The notes: generated by a model not told the origin, from the sequence alone. Positions 1 to 9,164 are shown, counted from the stretch's first letter. The stretch is DNA of 64,000 nucleotides from Selenomonadaceae bacterium (GCA_017549815.1 JAFYNH010000001.1:23777-87776); one strand, 5' to 3'. Made by a program: numbers and translations.

Positions 1-767
1 TCATTCATGTCGCCGACGCCCGCCGCGTGAATTCTTTCCTTGCCGCTAAGTTTAAAGTCGCCGCTCGGAACGACAGCCAAAATTTTTTTCACGACAAGGC
101 TATTAATTTCAAACTCCTTATCGTTCACCGAAAGTGCCGATTGCGCTAAAGCAAGTTCACCTTTATCATAGCATAAGTTAAAAATAATCGTCGCCGATTT
201 TCCGCCCGCAACATTTTTGATTTTCGATGCGTAACGGTCGCAGTCGTATTCCTTGCCGTCAATAACTTTTTTAACGCTCTCAATAAAAATTGGTTCGCTC
301 ATTGCGGCAGGAACTTTATGGAACTTATCATGCCAATTAAAAACCGCAAGTTCATTCGGGAGCGACAGCGATTGATAAATCGTTCCCCAACCTTCGGCGG
401 GATTTAAATTTTCGTCTTCAAGTTGCTCTTCGCAAGCCATAAGCGCAAAATCTTTCTCTATGAATTTATAAAACTTGCCGTTCATGCTCATGAATTCGGG
501 ATATTTTTCACTGCCGAACGCCGCGCCTAACGGATTCAAAATCGAAACCATAGCCCGATAATTTCCGCCCAAATTCGTCCGAGACATACGCCGCCCGCTG
601 TCCTGCGCCACAATTCGTTTAATATTCTTATCGTCGTATTCCACATAAAAACTTTCCGACGTTAAAATTTGTCGATACTCCTGCGCTTTGAGTTGCTCCG
701 CTTCAACCTGCGCGGACATCAAAAAAATTGTCGCAACCGCCATGAAGAAAAAATTTTTAAGCCGCAC
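1..767 (-). CDS. Secreted protein, partial (C-terminus outside window)
   Basis: Open frame that runs off the left edge; about 255 residues are visible. A GTG start at 767 is chosen because GGAGG lies 7 bases upstream. The first 23 residues form a signal peptide (basic RLK, then a hydrophobic stretch ending SAQVEA). The mature part is similar in order and wording to the product of 2572-3426: an early FYVEYD motif (YYVEYE there), then FYKFIE, GWGTIYQSLSLPNEL and YDKGELA segments matching YYQFIN, EWSTVPIRIVLPEEF and YDEKGEPA. The two are therefore paralogues. I do not recognise a named family. It is the last visible gene of the minus-strand envelope cluster, 13 bases after the CsgG-like gene, and is probably co-transcribed with it. 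Confidence 0.75.
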   Translation of the reverse strand, partial: MRLKNFFFMAVATIFLMSAQVEAEQLKAQEYRQILTSESFYVEYDDKNIKRIVAQDSGRRMSRTNLGGNYRAMVSILNPLGAAFGSEKYPEFMSMNGKFYKFIEKDFALMACEEQLEDENLNPAEGWGTIYQSLSLPNELAVFNWHDKFHKVPAAMSEPIFIESVKKVIDGKEYDCDRYASKIKNVAGGKSATIIFNLCYDKGELALAQSALSVNDKEFEINSLVVKKILAVVPSGDFKLSGKERIHAAGVGDMN

Positions 768-780
768 AATAAAGCCTCCG

Positions 781-1632
781 TTATTCTTCAACAAACAATT
801 TGTTCGCGTCGGCATCCTCAACCAGCGCATTTACAATGGCATCCGCCGCAAGATCCATAGCAACAGCGTACATTTCATTACTGAGATTGGTGCTACCGAC
901 TTTGACAAGACCAAGACTGTATTGCTTGCGAGTTTTTTTGCCAATAACCATTTTTTGCCAAACAACTTCGCCCGTCTCCGCCTTAATCAAACGTAAATCG
1001 GCTTGAACAGCTATGCCGCCAACGTTCATTTGAACCATAGTAGCCACATTCGCCAACATGCCTATCGGACCGAGTGCCGACGCCACATTTCCCGCCGCGC
1101 CGAGAAAATTCATAATCTGCCCCGCAGTTTGTACATAACTCTGCACGTTCGATATCGTCATATCCATCCAGTTGCCCGTGCCCAAATTTATAATCGTTCC
1201 TTGAATCAGATAATCCGCGCCGTGTGCTTTGCCGATTGCGGCGGTTATCGAAGGCGAAATGAATTGCCCGACCTGCGCGGTTGCTATAGTCTGCGCTTTT
1301 TCGGCTTTGAAACCCTCGCCCTCGAAAAGTACATTGTAATTACCGCTCGCCGCCGCTGCCGCCGCTTGCTTGAATTCCAATGCCCGTTCTTCGTAAAGCA
1401 TGTTTTCCATATCGGCATCAATGACTTTTGTTTCTTTGAGATTAAATCTGCCCGTCATTAAAAGTTTTTCCATAACCAAATCCGACAACGAAGCCGCCGA
1501 CTCAATCTTGGCATAACGTGTATCGTCCGTAAATCTCATCAAAACGCAAGTCGGAGTTTCTGCGCTCGCGACCGAACTAAAGGCAAAAGTCATTGCCGTT
1601 AAAGCCGCCGCCACCAATTTTTTGAAGTTCAT
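781..1632 (-). CDS. CsgG-family envelope protein
   Basis: 283 residues with a signal peptide (MNFKKLVAAALTAMTFAFS, predicted cut after ASA) and no lipobox cysteine. The middle carries the CsgG/HfaB pattern: HGADYLIQGTI followed later by ADLRLIKAETGEVVW, corresponding to the strands of the CsgG periplasmic domain. A glycine/alanine-rich segment around residues 170-200 (NFLGAAGNVASALGPIGML) could be membrane-inserting. CsgG proteins form outer-membrane export channels for curli subunits, but no curli subunit gene is visible here, so the substrate is unknown. The start overlaps the upstream stop in an ATGA arrangement (1629-1632), so translation is probably coupled. A second CsgG-family gene lies at 4461-5096. 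Confidence 0.75.
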   Translation of the reverse strand: MNFKKLVAAALTAMTFAFSSVASAETPTCVLMRFTDDTRYAKIESAASLSDLVMEKLLMTGRFNLKETKVIDADMENMLYEERALEFKQAAAAAASGNYNVLFEGEGFKAEKAQTIATAQVGQFISPSITAAIGKAHGADYLIQGTIINLGTGNWMDMTISNVQSYVQTAGQIMNFLGAAGNVASALGPIGMLANVATMVQMNVGGIAVQADLRLIKAETGEVVWQKMVIGKKTRKQYSLGLVKVGSTNLSNEMYAVAMDLAADAIVNALVEDADANKLFVEE

Positions 1633-2558
1633 TTTTCAGCCTCTTCCTTTCCGTCATTTCTCTTGGTAACGTCCTTTAACTCTGCGGGTAAATTCAGATA
1701 TTCCGGCTCCGCCTCAGAGCTGAATTCTTGAATGTTTATAATCGTCCGTGTGCCGTCGAGCTTTCCGGTTTTTGTCTTGTAATATTTCCCCGCCTCAATT
1801 TTGACGAGATTCCCGTTTTCAAAGTAATAGCGAATTGCGTCGAAGATTACGTTTTCGGCTGGATTGACGGCTTTAAGGTCAAAGTAATTGATACCATTCG
1901 CCAAAGTGCCCGAACCTGCGCGAGTATAAATCACGGTACCTTCAACTTTTTTATCGTCGGGCAAGAGCGCGTTCAAAATTCGCGTCATTTCCCTATCGCC
2001 AAAATCGGCGGCAACTTCGTACTTGAAGCCCTTCTTAATTTTTTCTGCTCTGACTTTGCCTTTCTTATGCCCGATATAATCAACTTTGTTTTCGTTTTTT
2101 ATGCGGGTGTAAAAAAATTTTTCACTATTTTTAATCAAGGTACAAGACGTATATACGGATTCGGTTGCATCATCATTCCCGATAGCCTTTGCCAAAAGTC
2201 CGCCGATTCCGCCGTAAATGCCGCCCAGTGAGGATTTATTTACAGTGACGTTTTGCAAAATTAACGGCGTATTTATTTCAAAGTAGCGGTCTTCGCCCGA
2301 CGCCGTAACGATACCCGCGGCGGGTTTGTACATTGTGTAAGGATTTTCGGGCGGCTCGACATTGCCGCTGTACATGGCAAAAGTTTCGTGCATTGCCTCG
2401 CGAGCGGGCGGCGTAATATTTTCAAACTTAATGGTGTAAGTGCCGCTGAGCAAAATATTTCGGCAGTTATCGAGTGCATCGGCGGCGGCAGAATTCATTG
2501 CAGATAACGAAAACAATAAAGCAAATGCCGCTGTCTTAATCAATCGTCCAAAGTTCAT
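1629..2558 (-). CDS. Secreted protein of unknown function
   Basis: 309 residues from the ATG at 2558, which has AAGGGGGA just upstream; an in-frame ATG at 2585 lacks a good ribosome site and would overlap the preceding gene. Residues 1-26 are a signal peptide (LLFSLSAMNSAAA). The mature protein is mixed alpha/beta with no motif I can name; it contains a glycine-rich GGIYGGIGGLLAKAIG segment near residue 115 and a charged C-terminus ending KEEAEK. Its opening (NCRNILLSGTYTIKFEN) loosely resembles the start of the two paralogous secreted proteins in this cluster (LR-x-LINS-x-NYYVEYE), so it may be a distant third member. It sits between them and the CsgG gene, overlapping the latter by 4 bases. 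Confidence 0.7.
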   Translation of the reverse strand: MNFGRLIKTAAFALLFSLSAMNSAAADALDNCRNILLSGTYTIKFENITPPAREAMHETFAMYSGNVEPPENPYTMYKPAAGIVTASGEDRYFEINTPLILQNVTVNKSSLGGIYGGIGGLLAKAIGNDDATESVYTSCTLIKNSEKFFYTRIKNENKVDYIGHKKGKVRAEKIKKGFKYEVAADFGDREMTRILNALLPDDKKVEGTVIYTRAGSGTLANGINYFDLKAVNPAENVIFDAIRYYFENGNLVKIEAGKYYKTKTGKLDGTRTIINIQEFSSEAEPEYLNLPAELKDVTKRNDGKEEAEK

Positions 2559-2571
2559 CGTCAAATCCCCC

Positions 2572-3426
2572 TTAATACTCTTCAAGGAGCGGAGCCATAT
2601 TCAAAAGTTCGTCCATATTTCCGACATCGGGAGCGTAAACTTTCGTGCCCTGCTTAAAGTTCATAACGTCAGCGGAGAATTCGCTTGTAAACTTGTTAAT
2701 CTTTATGTTTTGAATATCGTAAACTTGCTCTTCTGGCTTTTTGCGGAATTCTTCCATAAAAATTTCTCCGGCGTCTTCTTCCCAATCTACCGTCAACGTT
2801 GAAATTCTTGCCGGCTCGCCTTTTTCGTCATAGAAAACAAAGTAAACTTTTTTGGCGAGATTCGCGCCCGTGACGCTTTTTATAACCTTTAAATATTTAT
2901 CAAAGTCTTGAGTTTTTCCTTTGTCGTCGGTAAATGTGCCGCTTTCGACGAATTTTATTTCTTCGTCGCCCGTGAACATGCCGAATTCTTCCGGCAAGAC
3001 GATTCTTATGGGGACGGTGCTCCATTCTTGAGACGGGTCAAGGTAGGGGTCTTGGAGTTCTTCGGGCGTCGCCTTCAAAGTCTTTTTCTTATTGATGAAC
3101 TGATAATAATTTTCCGAGTCGTATAAAACTTCCGGCATAAGCTTGAGGCTGCCTTTGGCGAAAAGCCCGACAATCGGAATAAAGCGGAGGAGCGTGGCAC
3201 TTCGACGCCCTTCGCAGTCAAAAGATTTCCGCTTATCGCCCACGACGGCAAGAGCGCGTTTATCTTCCTTATTGTTTACCTCGTATTCAACATAATAGTT
3301 GTTCGAGTTGATGAGTTCGCGAAGTTCTTGAGCTTTGGGATTTTCGGCGTGAACTGTACTCGGTAGAAATGACGTTGCCGAAATTGCCAGAGCCGTAAAG
3401 GTCGCGAAAAATTTTTTTAATTTCAT
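2572..3426 (-). CDS. Secreted protein, paralogue of the left-edge gene
   Basis: 284 residues from the ATG at 3426, preceded by TTTGGAGGTGG; an upstream in-frame start at 3492 lies before this ribosome site and was rejected. Signal peptide MKLKKFFATFTALAISATSF, with a likely cut after VHA. The mature protein starts ENPKAQELRELINSNNYYVEYE and shares its segment order with the protein at 1-767. No catalytic motif is visible. A hydrophobic stretch LLRFIPIVGLFAKG occurs near residue 80. It lies in the operon that begins at the promoter at 4395-4423, between the LPP20-like gene and the next secreted protein. A role in the same envelope process as the CsgG and LPP20 proteins is inferred from position only. 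Confidence 0.75.
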   Translation of the reverse strand: MKLKKFFATFTALAISATSFLPSTVHAENPKAQELRELINSNNYYVEYEVNNKEDKRALAVVGDKRKSFDCEGRRSATLLRFIPIVGLFAKGSLKLMPEVLYDSENYYQFINKKKTLKATPEELQDPYLDPSQEWSTVPIRIVLPEEFGMFTGDEEIKFVESGTFTDDKGKTQDFDKYLKVIKSVTGANLAKKVYFVFYDEKGEPARISTLTVDWEEDAGEIFMEEFRKKPEEQVYDIQNIKINKFTSEFSADVMNFKQGTKVYAPDVGNMDELLNMAPLLEEY

Positions 3427-3502
3427 ACTTCCACCTCCAAAAATAAACGAACGCACTCCAAAAGAGTACGCCCGCTTTTTTATCCATTTCAATTTGCCGA
3501 AA

Positions 3503-4351
3503 TCATTTAACGAAGACGACTGCGCAGTTGTTCAAAAAGCCGTCTTGCTGATTCGCCGCAAGAATTTTATCAGCGTCTTGTACGGAAACAACGGGATTGG
3601 CGTTAAGGTCGGAAAGTTTGACTGCCTTGACAACTAAAGGATTATTGCCCGCCCGCTCGCTACTGATTGAATCGGAAACATCGCCAGCATAACTTGCCAT
3701 GCCGCTTTGAATAATTTTGTCGTAATCAAGATTTTGATGACCGTAAATCGCTTGCCCATTTGCATTTTTGATAACAGGACTCATGACGCAATTAACGCCG
3801 CCCAAGCCTCTGCAGTCGATTATCAGCCCTGTGTAATGATTATTCACGACGGTCGGTTGATTGATAATATTGACGTTGACAGGTTGCGGAAAAGCAACTT
3901 TCGGCTCATCTTTGAAGGGAAGGTACGCGACTTCGGCAACGGAACCTTGACCGCCGTAAAGACGCATTTCCATAACCACTTGACAAGTTCCGTCCTCGAA
4001 ATGTTGCGGATCGCCGATCTCGATAGCGTTGCGAACCGTGCCTTGCGCCATAGTCTTAACCACATATTCCTTGACTTCGTAATCCGTCATTGTAGCGTTA
4101 GTCTGAACTTGAACGCCGATATACTCAACCAACTTTGATTGCGCGTCCATTCTCGCCGCCTTAGCCGCCGTCAAGCGGTATTTGCCGGGATTATTTTTGT
4201 ATTTGCTCATGCCGACGCCCTCGCCCGTTACGCGAACTACTCCAGTACTCCAGTTGACATCAAAATCCGCCGCAAATACGGTTGTTGCGAACATTGCCAA
4301 CATAAGCATTGCCGTAACAAAGCAAGCCGCGAATTTTCTTGAAAATGCCAT
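3503..4351 (-). CDS. LPP20-like envelope protein
   Basis: 282 residues from the ATG at 4351, with AAAGGAGA 9-10 bases upstream; an in-frame GTG at 4360 overlaps that site. Signal peptide with AMLMLAMFATTVFA, predicted cut after FAA. There is no lipobox cysteine although the family is named for a lipoprotein. Residues about 35-130 fit the LPP20 pattern (VRVTGEGVG, then AAKAARMDAQSKLVEYIGV). The C-terminal half has a distinctive GLIIDCRGLGGVNCVMSPVI segment and two cysteines. LPP20-like domains are common next to CsgG-type proteins in envelope clusters, as here. It is the first gene after the strong promoter at 4395-4423. Confidence 0.7.
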   Translation of the reverse strand: MAFSRKFAACFVTAMLMLAMFATTVFAADFDVNWSTGVVRVTGEGVGMSKYKNNPGKYRLTAAKAARMDAQSKLVEYIGVQVQTNATMTDYEVKEYVVKTMAQGTVRNAIEIGDPQHFEDGTCQVVMEMRLYGGQGSVAEVAYLPFKDEPKVAFPQPVNVNIINQPTVVNNHYTGLIIDCRGLGGVNCVMSPVIKNANGQAIYGHQNLDYDKIIQSGMASYAGDVSDSISSERAGNNPLVVKAVKLSDLNANPVVSVQDADKILAANQQDGFLNNCAVVFVK

Positions 4352-4394
4352 GTTAAACACTCTCCTTTTAAATTTTTATCGTGGAAACATTCTG

Positions 4395-4423
4395 ATTTTA
4401 CGAAAACTTTTCGGCAGTGTCAA
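4395..4423 (-). promoter_or_regulatory. Sigma70-type promoter for the LPP20/CsgG operon
   Basis: On the minus strand TTGACA (4423-4418), 17 bases, then TAAAAT (4400-4395): a near-consensus match. It lies in the 109-base gap between the CsgG-like gene at 4461 and the LPP20-like gene starting at 4351, so genes from 4351 leftwards can be transcribed independently of the autotransporter genes upstream. Confidence 0.7.
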
Positions 4424-4460
4424 CGCAATCAATCAAAACTTAATAAAGTTTAATCGTCTT

Positions 4461-5096
4461 TTAATAGAGACGTTGAATAAGGGTGTCGACCGTTTGAAAA
4501 GCCGCCTGTTGTAGAGCATTGTGAACGCTGTCCTGCGTAACTTTTGACCTGCCGATTTCAAGCGTGGTAATGGGAGTGCCTTTAATTCTCACGAAAGAGC
4601 CGCGAGATTTACCCTCGCCCTTCGCCGCAGAAATTATCCTGCCCGTCGAAACCTCCATGACGCGAACGATAATATGCGCCTTAACCGTGATTTTGGAAAT
4701 GTCCACGCCAACGCCCGCCGTACTACCGCCAGTCTCGCTTAAAGTTACGTCGTTGACATTTCCGTAAACCAGATAATCAGCGTCAAGAAGCTCGCCGATT
4801 TTTTTAGCGGTATCGGGGTCGATTAAGCCCGTCGTATTGAGTTGCGCGGCTTGTATTTTTTCCTCAACCAAAGTTCTGTCCATGATATTAAACTTGCCGA
4901 CTTGGAAAAGCCTCTGAATTAAATATTCACTTGACGCCTTGCCCGCATTAAAAATATTTATATCAAACGGTACCGCGCTTTCATGAGTTCCCAAATCCAT
5001 TATTGCGATTTTGGCTGTCTCTTCAATCAATTTTTCGGCGAAAGCGGGCGTGCAAACGCTTATCAAGATTAAGAGAGCCGAAAAAAATTTCTTCAT
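4461..5096 (-). CDS. CsgG-family protein, short
   Basis: 211 residues; ATG at 5096 with AAGGAGG 5 bases upstream. Signal peptide MKKFFSALLILISVCTPAFA. The sequence follows the CsgG core: KIAIMDLGTHES at the mature N-terminus, LIQRLFQVGKFNIMDR, IGELLDADYLVYGNV, then VRVMEVSTGRIISAAKGEG. It lacks an obvious lipobox and is shorter than CsgG of Escherichia coli, so it may be a periplasmic relative rather than a pore. It follows the autotransporter gene by 21 bases. Confidence 0.78.
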   Translation of the reverse strand: MKKFFSALLILISVCTPAFAEKLIEETAKIAIMDLGTHESAVPFDINIFNAGKASSEYLIQRLFQVGKFNIMDRTLVEEKIQAAQLNTTGLIDPDTAKKIGELLDADYLVYGNVNDVTLSETGGSTAGVGVDISKITVKAHIIVRVMEVSTGRIISAAKGEGKSRGSFVRIKGTPITTLEIGRSKVTQDSVHNALQQAAFQTVDTLIQRLY

Positions 5097-5117
5097 AAAT
5101 CCTCCTTTGACTTAAAG

Positions 5118-6983
5118 TTAAAAAGATTTCTTAACACCAGCTGTGGCAGACAATCCTTTTTGCAGTCCGATTTGTCCCGTCAAATTTATATCGAGAGCCC
5201 AAGGATGGGATTTTCTCGGCTTGATTTGCCAACCAAGCTCCAAAATTCCCGTCGAACCTTTAATCGCCGCTTTGGGTGTCGTGTACCCTCTGTACGTCGC
5301 CGCCGTCGAGCCGTTGAATTGATATTGGAAGGCAAGCCCAGTGTAAATGTTGCTTATCGGACTTGTGCGCGTTGTCATGCGATAGCCCAGCTTGAAAGTC
5401 CCGTTGTCAACAGAATCGAATTCGTAGTTTTCGCCTGTTGAAATCTTCGTATTCATGCCGTTCACGTGACTGTGTGAATAAATTCCGTAAATGTGCATGA
5501 GATTATTTTTGTTGAGGCGTTTAAGTTTGCCGACGCGAATATGTCCCGCAAAAGCTAGTGTCGAATCGTCAAAGCCGACCGATGAACGCTGAGAACCTCT
5601 GAAAAAATCATAGGACATGAAATTTGTATCCGCTTTACCGCCGCGAAAACTCCCTTCCAAATAAAAGCCATTCTTATTCATCTTGCGAATGAGAAGCCCG
5701 CCAAGAAAATATTTTGAACTGCCGTGCCCGTGTGTGCCGTCTTCAAGATAGCTGTCATAAGTCGTCTTGCCGTAATCAAATACTGGCGCAATAACAAAAG
5801 GTTTACTGTTCGGCTCCGCCAAACCCCGCGCAATTCCCAAATTCATTCCGCGACTTTTGCTTTCTATATAGGAACCGTTGCCGGTTTTGGTTTTCAAATT
5901 ACCGCCGTTCATATTGGCGAAAATTCCCCAAGAATTACTTATCATTGTCAAGTTTGAATTTTCTTTGGATTCTTCGTCGGTAGGATCAAAATCTTCGACT
6001 CTAAGAGAATCCATTATCCTGTTCGTGCCGTTAGAAATTTCCCCTGAAGCAACTATCGCGCCCTGATTCAATGCGCGAGTTTGTTCTTCAACGCGAGGAG
6101 CACCTAAAGTCAATTCGATACCGTTACTCGTGGGAGTTAATTCGGTATCATAAGTGAGCGTAACGCCTTCAGCAAAGCGGCTGTTCATTTTGACTCCAGA
6201 AGTATTGAGTCCGTTGCCGTTTGCAAGGAGATTGATTTTGTCGCCTGTAGTAAGATTCGTGCCGCCGTTCACAACCGCATTAATTGTCCTGTTTGAAATG
6301 TCCGTTGAACCTTCGGTTAAAGTCAGCGCGGTATCGCCGTTTTTGGTTTCGGACGGCAGATTAAAATTCAGCGTGTCGAAGTCGTAAATATTCCGCGCAG
6401 TTATACCAACAGCATTAACATTTAAGGTATTTCCTGAAGCGTTTTCGACATCACCCAAAATACCGCCGTAAAGATAAACAGCCGACAAATTGGGACTGCC
6501 GGAAATTTCAACTGTGTTATTGGTCGCCGTGACGCTTGGAAGGACAAGATAAGAATTTGCGAAATCGCCGCCGTTGATTCTCAAAATGTTATCGCGAACA
6601 TTGCCGCTAAAAGACAATTCATCATTCACCGTGAGCGAAAGTCGACCGCCATTTAAAATAAATTCGTTGCCGATAAGACTGCCCGTGTAAGAGCCGCCGT
6701 TGACGATTAAATTAAAAATCCCGCCGTTAATTGTGATTCTATTCCAAGCAATATTCCCGTTGCCTGAAGAACCGCCCGCAGTGAAAGTGTATTCTCCCTT
6801 CCCAACGTCGACATTTCTTTTTACGCCGTTGAATTTGACTTCGTCTTCGCCAATTTCTATCGTATTGTAAGCAAGTTTGTTGTTGAGTTCTTCTTCATCT
6901 TCGGCGAAAGTTACGTTCGGATAATTAATGAGACTTCCCGCCATGAGACTTGCGAGCAAAAGCTTTTTAGTTGAAATTTTCAT
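5118..6983 (-). CDS. Autotransporter-type outer membrane protein
   Basis: 621 residues with a strong ribosome site (AAGGAGGT) before the ATG at 6983. Signal peptide MKISTKKLLLASLMAGSLINYPNVTFA, then a highly acidic EDEEEL mature start. Residues about 40-290 are a threonine/asparagine/glycine-rich passenger with irregular strand repeats (ITINGGIFNLIVNGG, LRINGGDFANS) typical of a beta-helix. Residues about 340-621 look like an autotransporter barrel: aromatic-rich alternating strands, and a terminal phenylalanine (KKSF) as in outer-membrane beta-barrels. It implies an outer membrane and a BAM machinery. The next gene downstream, 21 bases away, is CsgG-like; the gene upstream is the phase-variable outer-membrane protein. 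Confidence 0.8.
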   Translation of the reverse strand: MKISTKKLLLASLMAGSLINYPNVTFAEDEEELNNKLAYNTIEIGEDEVKFNGVKRNVDVGKGEYTFTAGGSSGNGNIAWNRITINGGIFNLIVNGGSYTGSLIGNEFILNGGRLSLTVNDELSFSGNVRDNILRINGGDFANSYLVLPSVTATNNTVEISGSPNLSAVYLYGGILGDVENASGNTLNVNAVGITARNIYDFDTLNFNLPSETKNGDTALTLTEGSTDISNRTINAVVNGGTNLTTGDKINLLANGNGLNTSGVKMNSRFAEGVTLTYDTELTPTSNGIELTLGAPRVEEQTRALNQGAIVASGEISNGTNRIMDSLRVEDFDPTDEESKENSNLTMISNSWGIFANMNGGNLKTKTGNGSYIESKSRGMNLGIARGLAEPNSKPFVIAPVFDYGKTTYDSYLEDGTHGHGSSKYFLGGLLIRKMNKNGFYLEGSFRGGKADTNFMSYDFFRGSQRSSVGFDDSTLAFAGHIRVGKLKRLNKNNLMHIYGIYSHSHVNGMNTKISTGENYEFDSVDNGTFKLGYRMTTRTSPISNIYTGLAFQYQFNGSTAATYRGYTTPKAAIKGSTGILELGWQIKPRKSHPWALDINLTGQIGLQKGLSATAGVKKSF

Positions 6984-6995
6984 ATCGAGACCTCC

Positions 6996-7846
6996 TTAAA
7001 AATCAAAGCGAAGTCCGGCAAAAGGACCGTTCATTTTTAATTTGCCGTAATCGTTTTTATGATTAACTTTGGTCTCGATTCTTCTGTAACCCGCAGTTAT
7101 CGCGAAGTGCGGAGCGGGTTTGAATTTAATTCCCGCCTCCATGTCGTAGAAATGACCGTAATGACCGAAATACATTCCAGAAATATTTGCGTAGCCGTGA
7201 AACTGCGGGAGAATATTTATTTGAGCACCTACGCCGAGTGTCGGAATCGGAACGCCGTATTTTTCGGAGCGACTTTCAGAGCGACCTTCCGTATTGGTAC
7301 CGCTGACTTTGCCCTTCCAAAGCATACCCGTTAAGCCGTAGCTCCAATTAAGCCCGCCGTCTTCCGTCATTTTTATCGGGTTTGTAACGTTGAGTTTGAG
7401 ATAGTGCAGAGTATTTTTGGCGTCAATTTGCCCGCGATACCTGCTGCCTCCGAAAGTCAACACGTCGTGTCCGCTGTAAGTCTTATGACCGCTACCGTGA
7501 ATATAAATGTAATCGAGCGAAAGTCTCTTGTAGCGCAGAATAATTTCGGGGGCTTTATCGTCGCCGAATCCCAAATCATTTTTCAACCCGACCGCGCCAT
7601 CGTTGTAATAAATTTTGTCCGACTTAACATTGGCATCGAAATGCGGAGCAAAGTATCTTCCTTCGATTGAAAACGGACAATCCGCAAATCTGTCCTCGAC
7701 CTTGATTGGTTCTTCGAGCTTAACTTCTTCTTCCGTCGCGTCGGAGGGTAAATCTTCAGCGTAACTTACCCCCCCCCCCCGTTACTTTGCAAAGCAATCG
7801 TCGCAAAGCTCATCGCGAGGAAATTCTTCCAGCTTTTGTTTGGCAT
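6996..7846 (-). CDS. Outer-membrane beta-barrel protein, frame broken at a G12 tract
   Basis: The start region (ATG at 7846, or TTG at 7852 with AAAGGAG 8 bases upstream) encodes MPNKSWKNFLAMSFATIALQSN and then enters a run of twelve G on the coding strand (7780-7769). In this frame four glycines are followed at once by TAA. The frame beyond the tract is open to 6996 and begins VSYAEDLPSDATEEE, where SYA/ED looks like a signal-peptidase site; it ends RFDF, an outer-membrane barrel end. Tracts of 10 or 13 G would join the two parts into a 282- or 283-residue secreted barrel protein, so the sequence shown is an OFF state, or a homopolymer sequencing error. An internal ATG at 7586 would give 196 residues without a signal peptide. 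It is the first gene of the envelope cluster. Confidence 0.75.
7769..7780 (-). repeat. Homopolymer G12 tract in coding sequence
   Basis: Twelve consecutive C on the plus strand, G on the coding strand, placed exactly between the hydrophobic core of a signal peptide and its cleavage site. Such tracts change length by slipped-strand mispairing during replication. No other run this long of G or C was seen in the window. Confidence 0.9.
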
Positions 7847-7949
7847 TCTCAAGAGAAAAACTCCTTTCAAAAAGGGTTAGAATAATTAAAAATTTTCGCG
7901 GCTAATAATAAAACAAGGGCATGAATAATCACTGGAAAAATTAAAATTT

Positions 7950-9164
7950 TTAAGTTAAATCGCTTGCCGCTTGCCGAGCTTTACCGAATTTTCTTTTCCT
8001 AATTGAAATCCAAATCATAATCGATAACGCCGTTGCAGTCGTCATGATTATTCCAAGCCCGTTGATGAAATTGCTCCAAGGTAAGGTTCCAATCATCATT
8101 CCGAGACTGCCAAATAATATCGGTACGAAATTTATCACCGACGAGGCAGTTCCGACATTTTCTTTAATTTCGTGTAAGAGCACTTCCATTGCGAACGGAC
8201 GCGCTACAGCTCCAATCGCCGTGAAAGGCAGGAACGACAATAAGAAAATTATCGCCTGCATTTTTCCGATAAGTAATACTAAAATTCCGCTCAGCGTAGC
8301 GATTGAAAAGCACAGCTGGAGCAAGCGGACGTTCGATAAAATATTTTTAAGCTTGAGATATAACATTGGCCCGGCTATCGACGCCGCCGAATTAAACGCG
8401 AAGTAATAACTGAACTCCTGCGCGGTCAGCCCGAAATTTTCTATGTAAATAAATGACGACGCGCTTAAATATGCCATATACGGCGCAGATAAAATCGCAA
8501 ACATTATCAACGCCGCCATAAAATATTTTTGCCGCCCGACTTCGGCTAGCAATGTCAGCGAATTTAAAACGCTCCCGCAATAACGTTTTTGTTCTGGTAA
8601 CGTCTCACAAAATAAAAATGCCACGATTAAATTTATCGTTCCGAGCAACGTCAGCAAATAAAATGAGCCGCGCCAATCGGTGAACGTTAATAAAATTCCG
8701 CCGACCAAAGGCGCAACCATCGGCGCGATTACTCCCAACGTCTGTGTGATTGCCAAAATTTTTCTCATCACTTGACCGCGAAAACAATCTTTTATTACCG
8801 CCGTCGCGACTGTAACCAACGCGCCCGAACCTGTCGCTTGAAAAAATCGCCCGATTAACAAGAAATAAATATTCGTCGCGCCCGCGCAGGCAAATGACGC
8901 CACTGTATAAATCGTCGCTCCAAAAATTAATATCGGTCGCCGCCCGTATTTGTCGCTTAAAGGTCCGAAAAATATCATGCTCAAGGCAAATACTAAAAAA
9001 AATACGGCAAGCGTCATGCTTACCAAAAATTCGCTAGTCGAAAAATATTCGCTCATTTGTGGTAAAGCGGGCATGTAGACATCCGTAGAGAGCGGCACAA
9101 ACATATTCACGAATGCCAAATACGCTATCATCGCGTTTATCGAAAGATATTCTTGTTTTCGCAT
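7950..9164 (-). CDS. MFS multidrug efflux transporter, Bcr/CflA type
   Basis: 404 residues with about twelve hydrophobic segments. The loop after the second helix has the MFS signature GPLSDKYGRRP, and the first helix carries FVPLSTDVYMPALPQM, which is typical of the Bcr/CflA drug-resistance subfamily. The sequence GSGALVTVATAVIKDCF also fits that subfamily. It probably exports hydrophobic drugs in exchange for protons; the substrate cannot be read from sequence. The ATG at 9164 has GGGGCG upstream, and a near-consensus promoter lies at 9273-9301. The gene faces the same way as the envelope cluster, which begins about 100 bases further on. Confidence 0.85.
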   Translation of the reverse strand: MRKQEYLSINAMIAYLAFVNMFVPLSTDVYMPALPQMSEYFSTSEFLVSMTLAVFFLVFALSMIFFGPLSDKYGRRPILIFGATIYTVASFACAGATNIYFLLIGRFFQATGSGALVTVATAVIKDCFRGQVMRKILAITQTLGVIAPMVAPLVGGILLTFTDWRGSFYLLTLLGTINLIVAFLFCETLPEQKRYCGSVLNSLTLLAEVGRQKYFMAALIMFAILSAPYMAYLSASSFIYIENFGLTAQEFSYYFAFNSAASIAGPMLYLKLKNILSNVRLLQLCFSIATLSGILVLLIGKMQAIIFLLSFLPFTAIGAVARPFAMEVLLHEIKENVGTASSVINFVPILFGSLGMMIGTLPWSNFINGLGIIMTTATALSIMIWISIRKRKFGKARQAASDLT

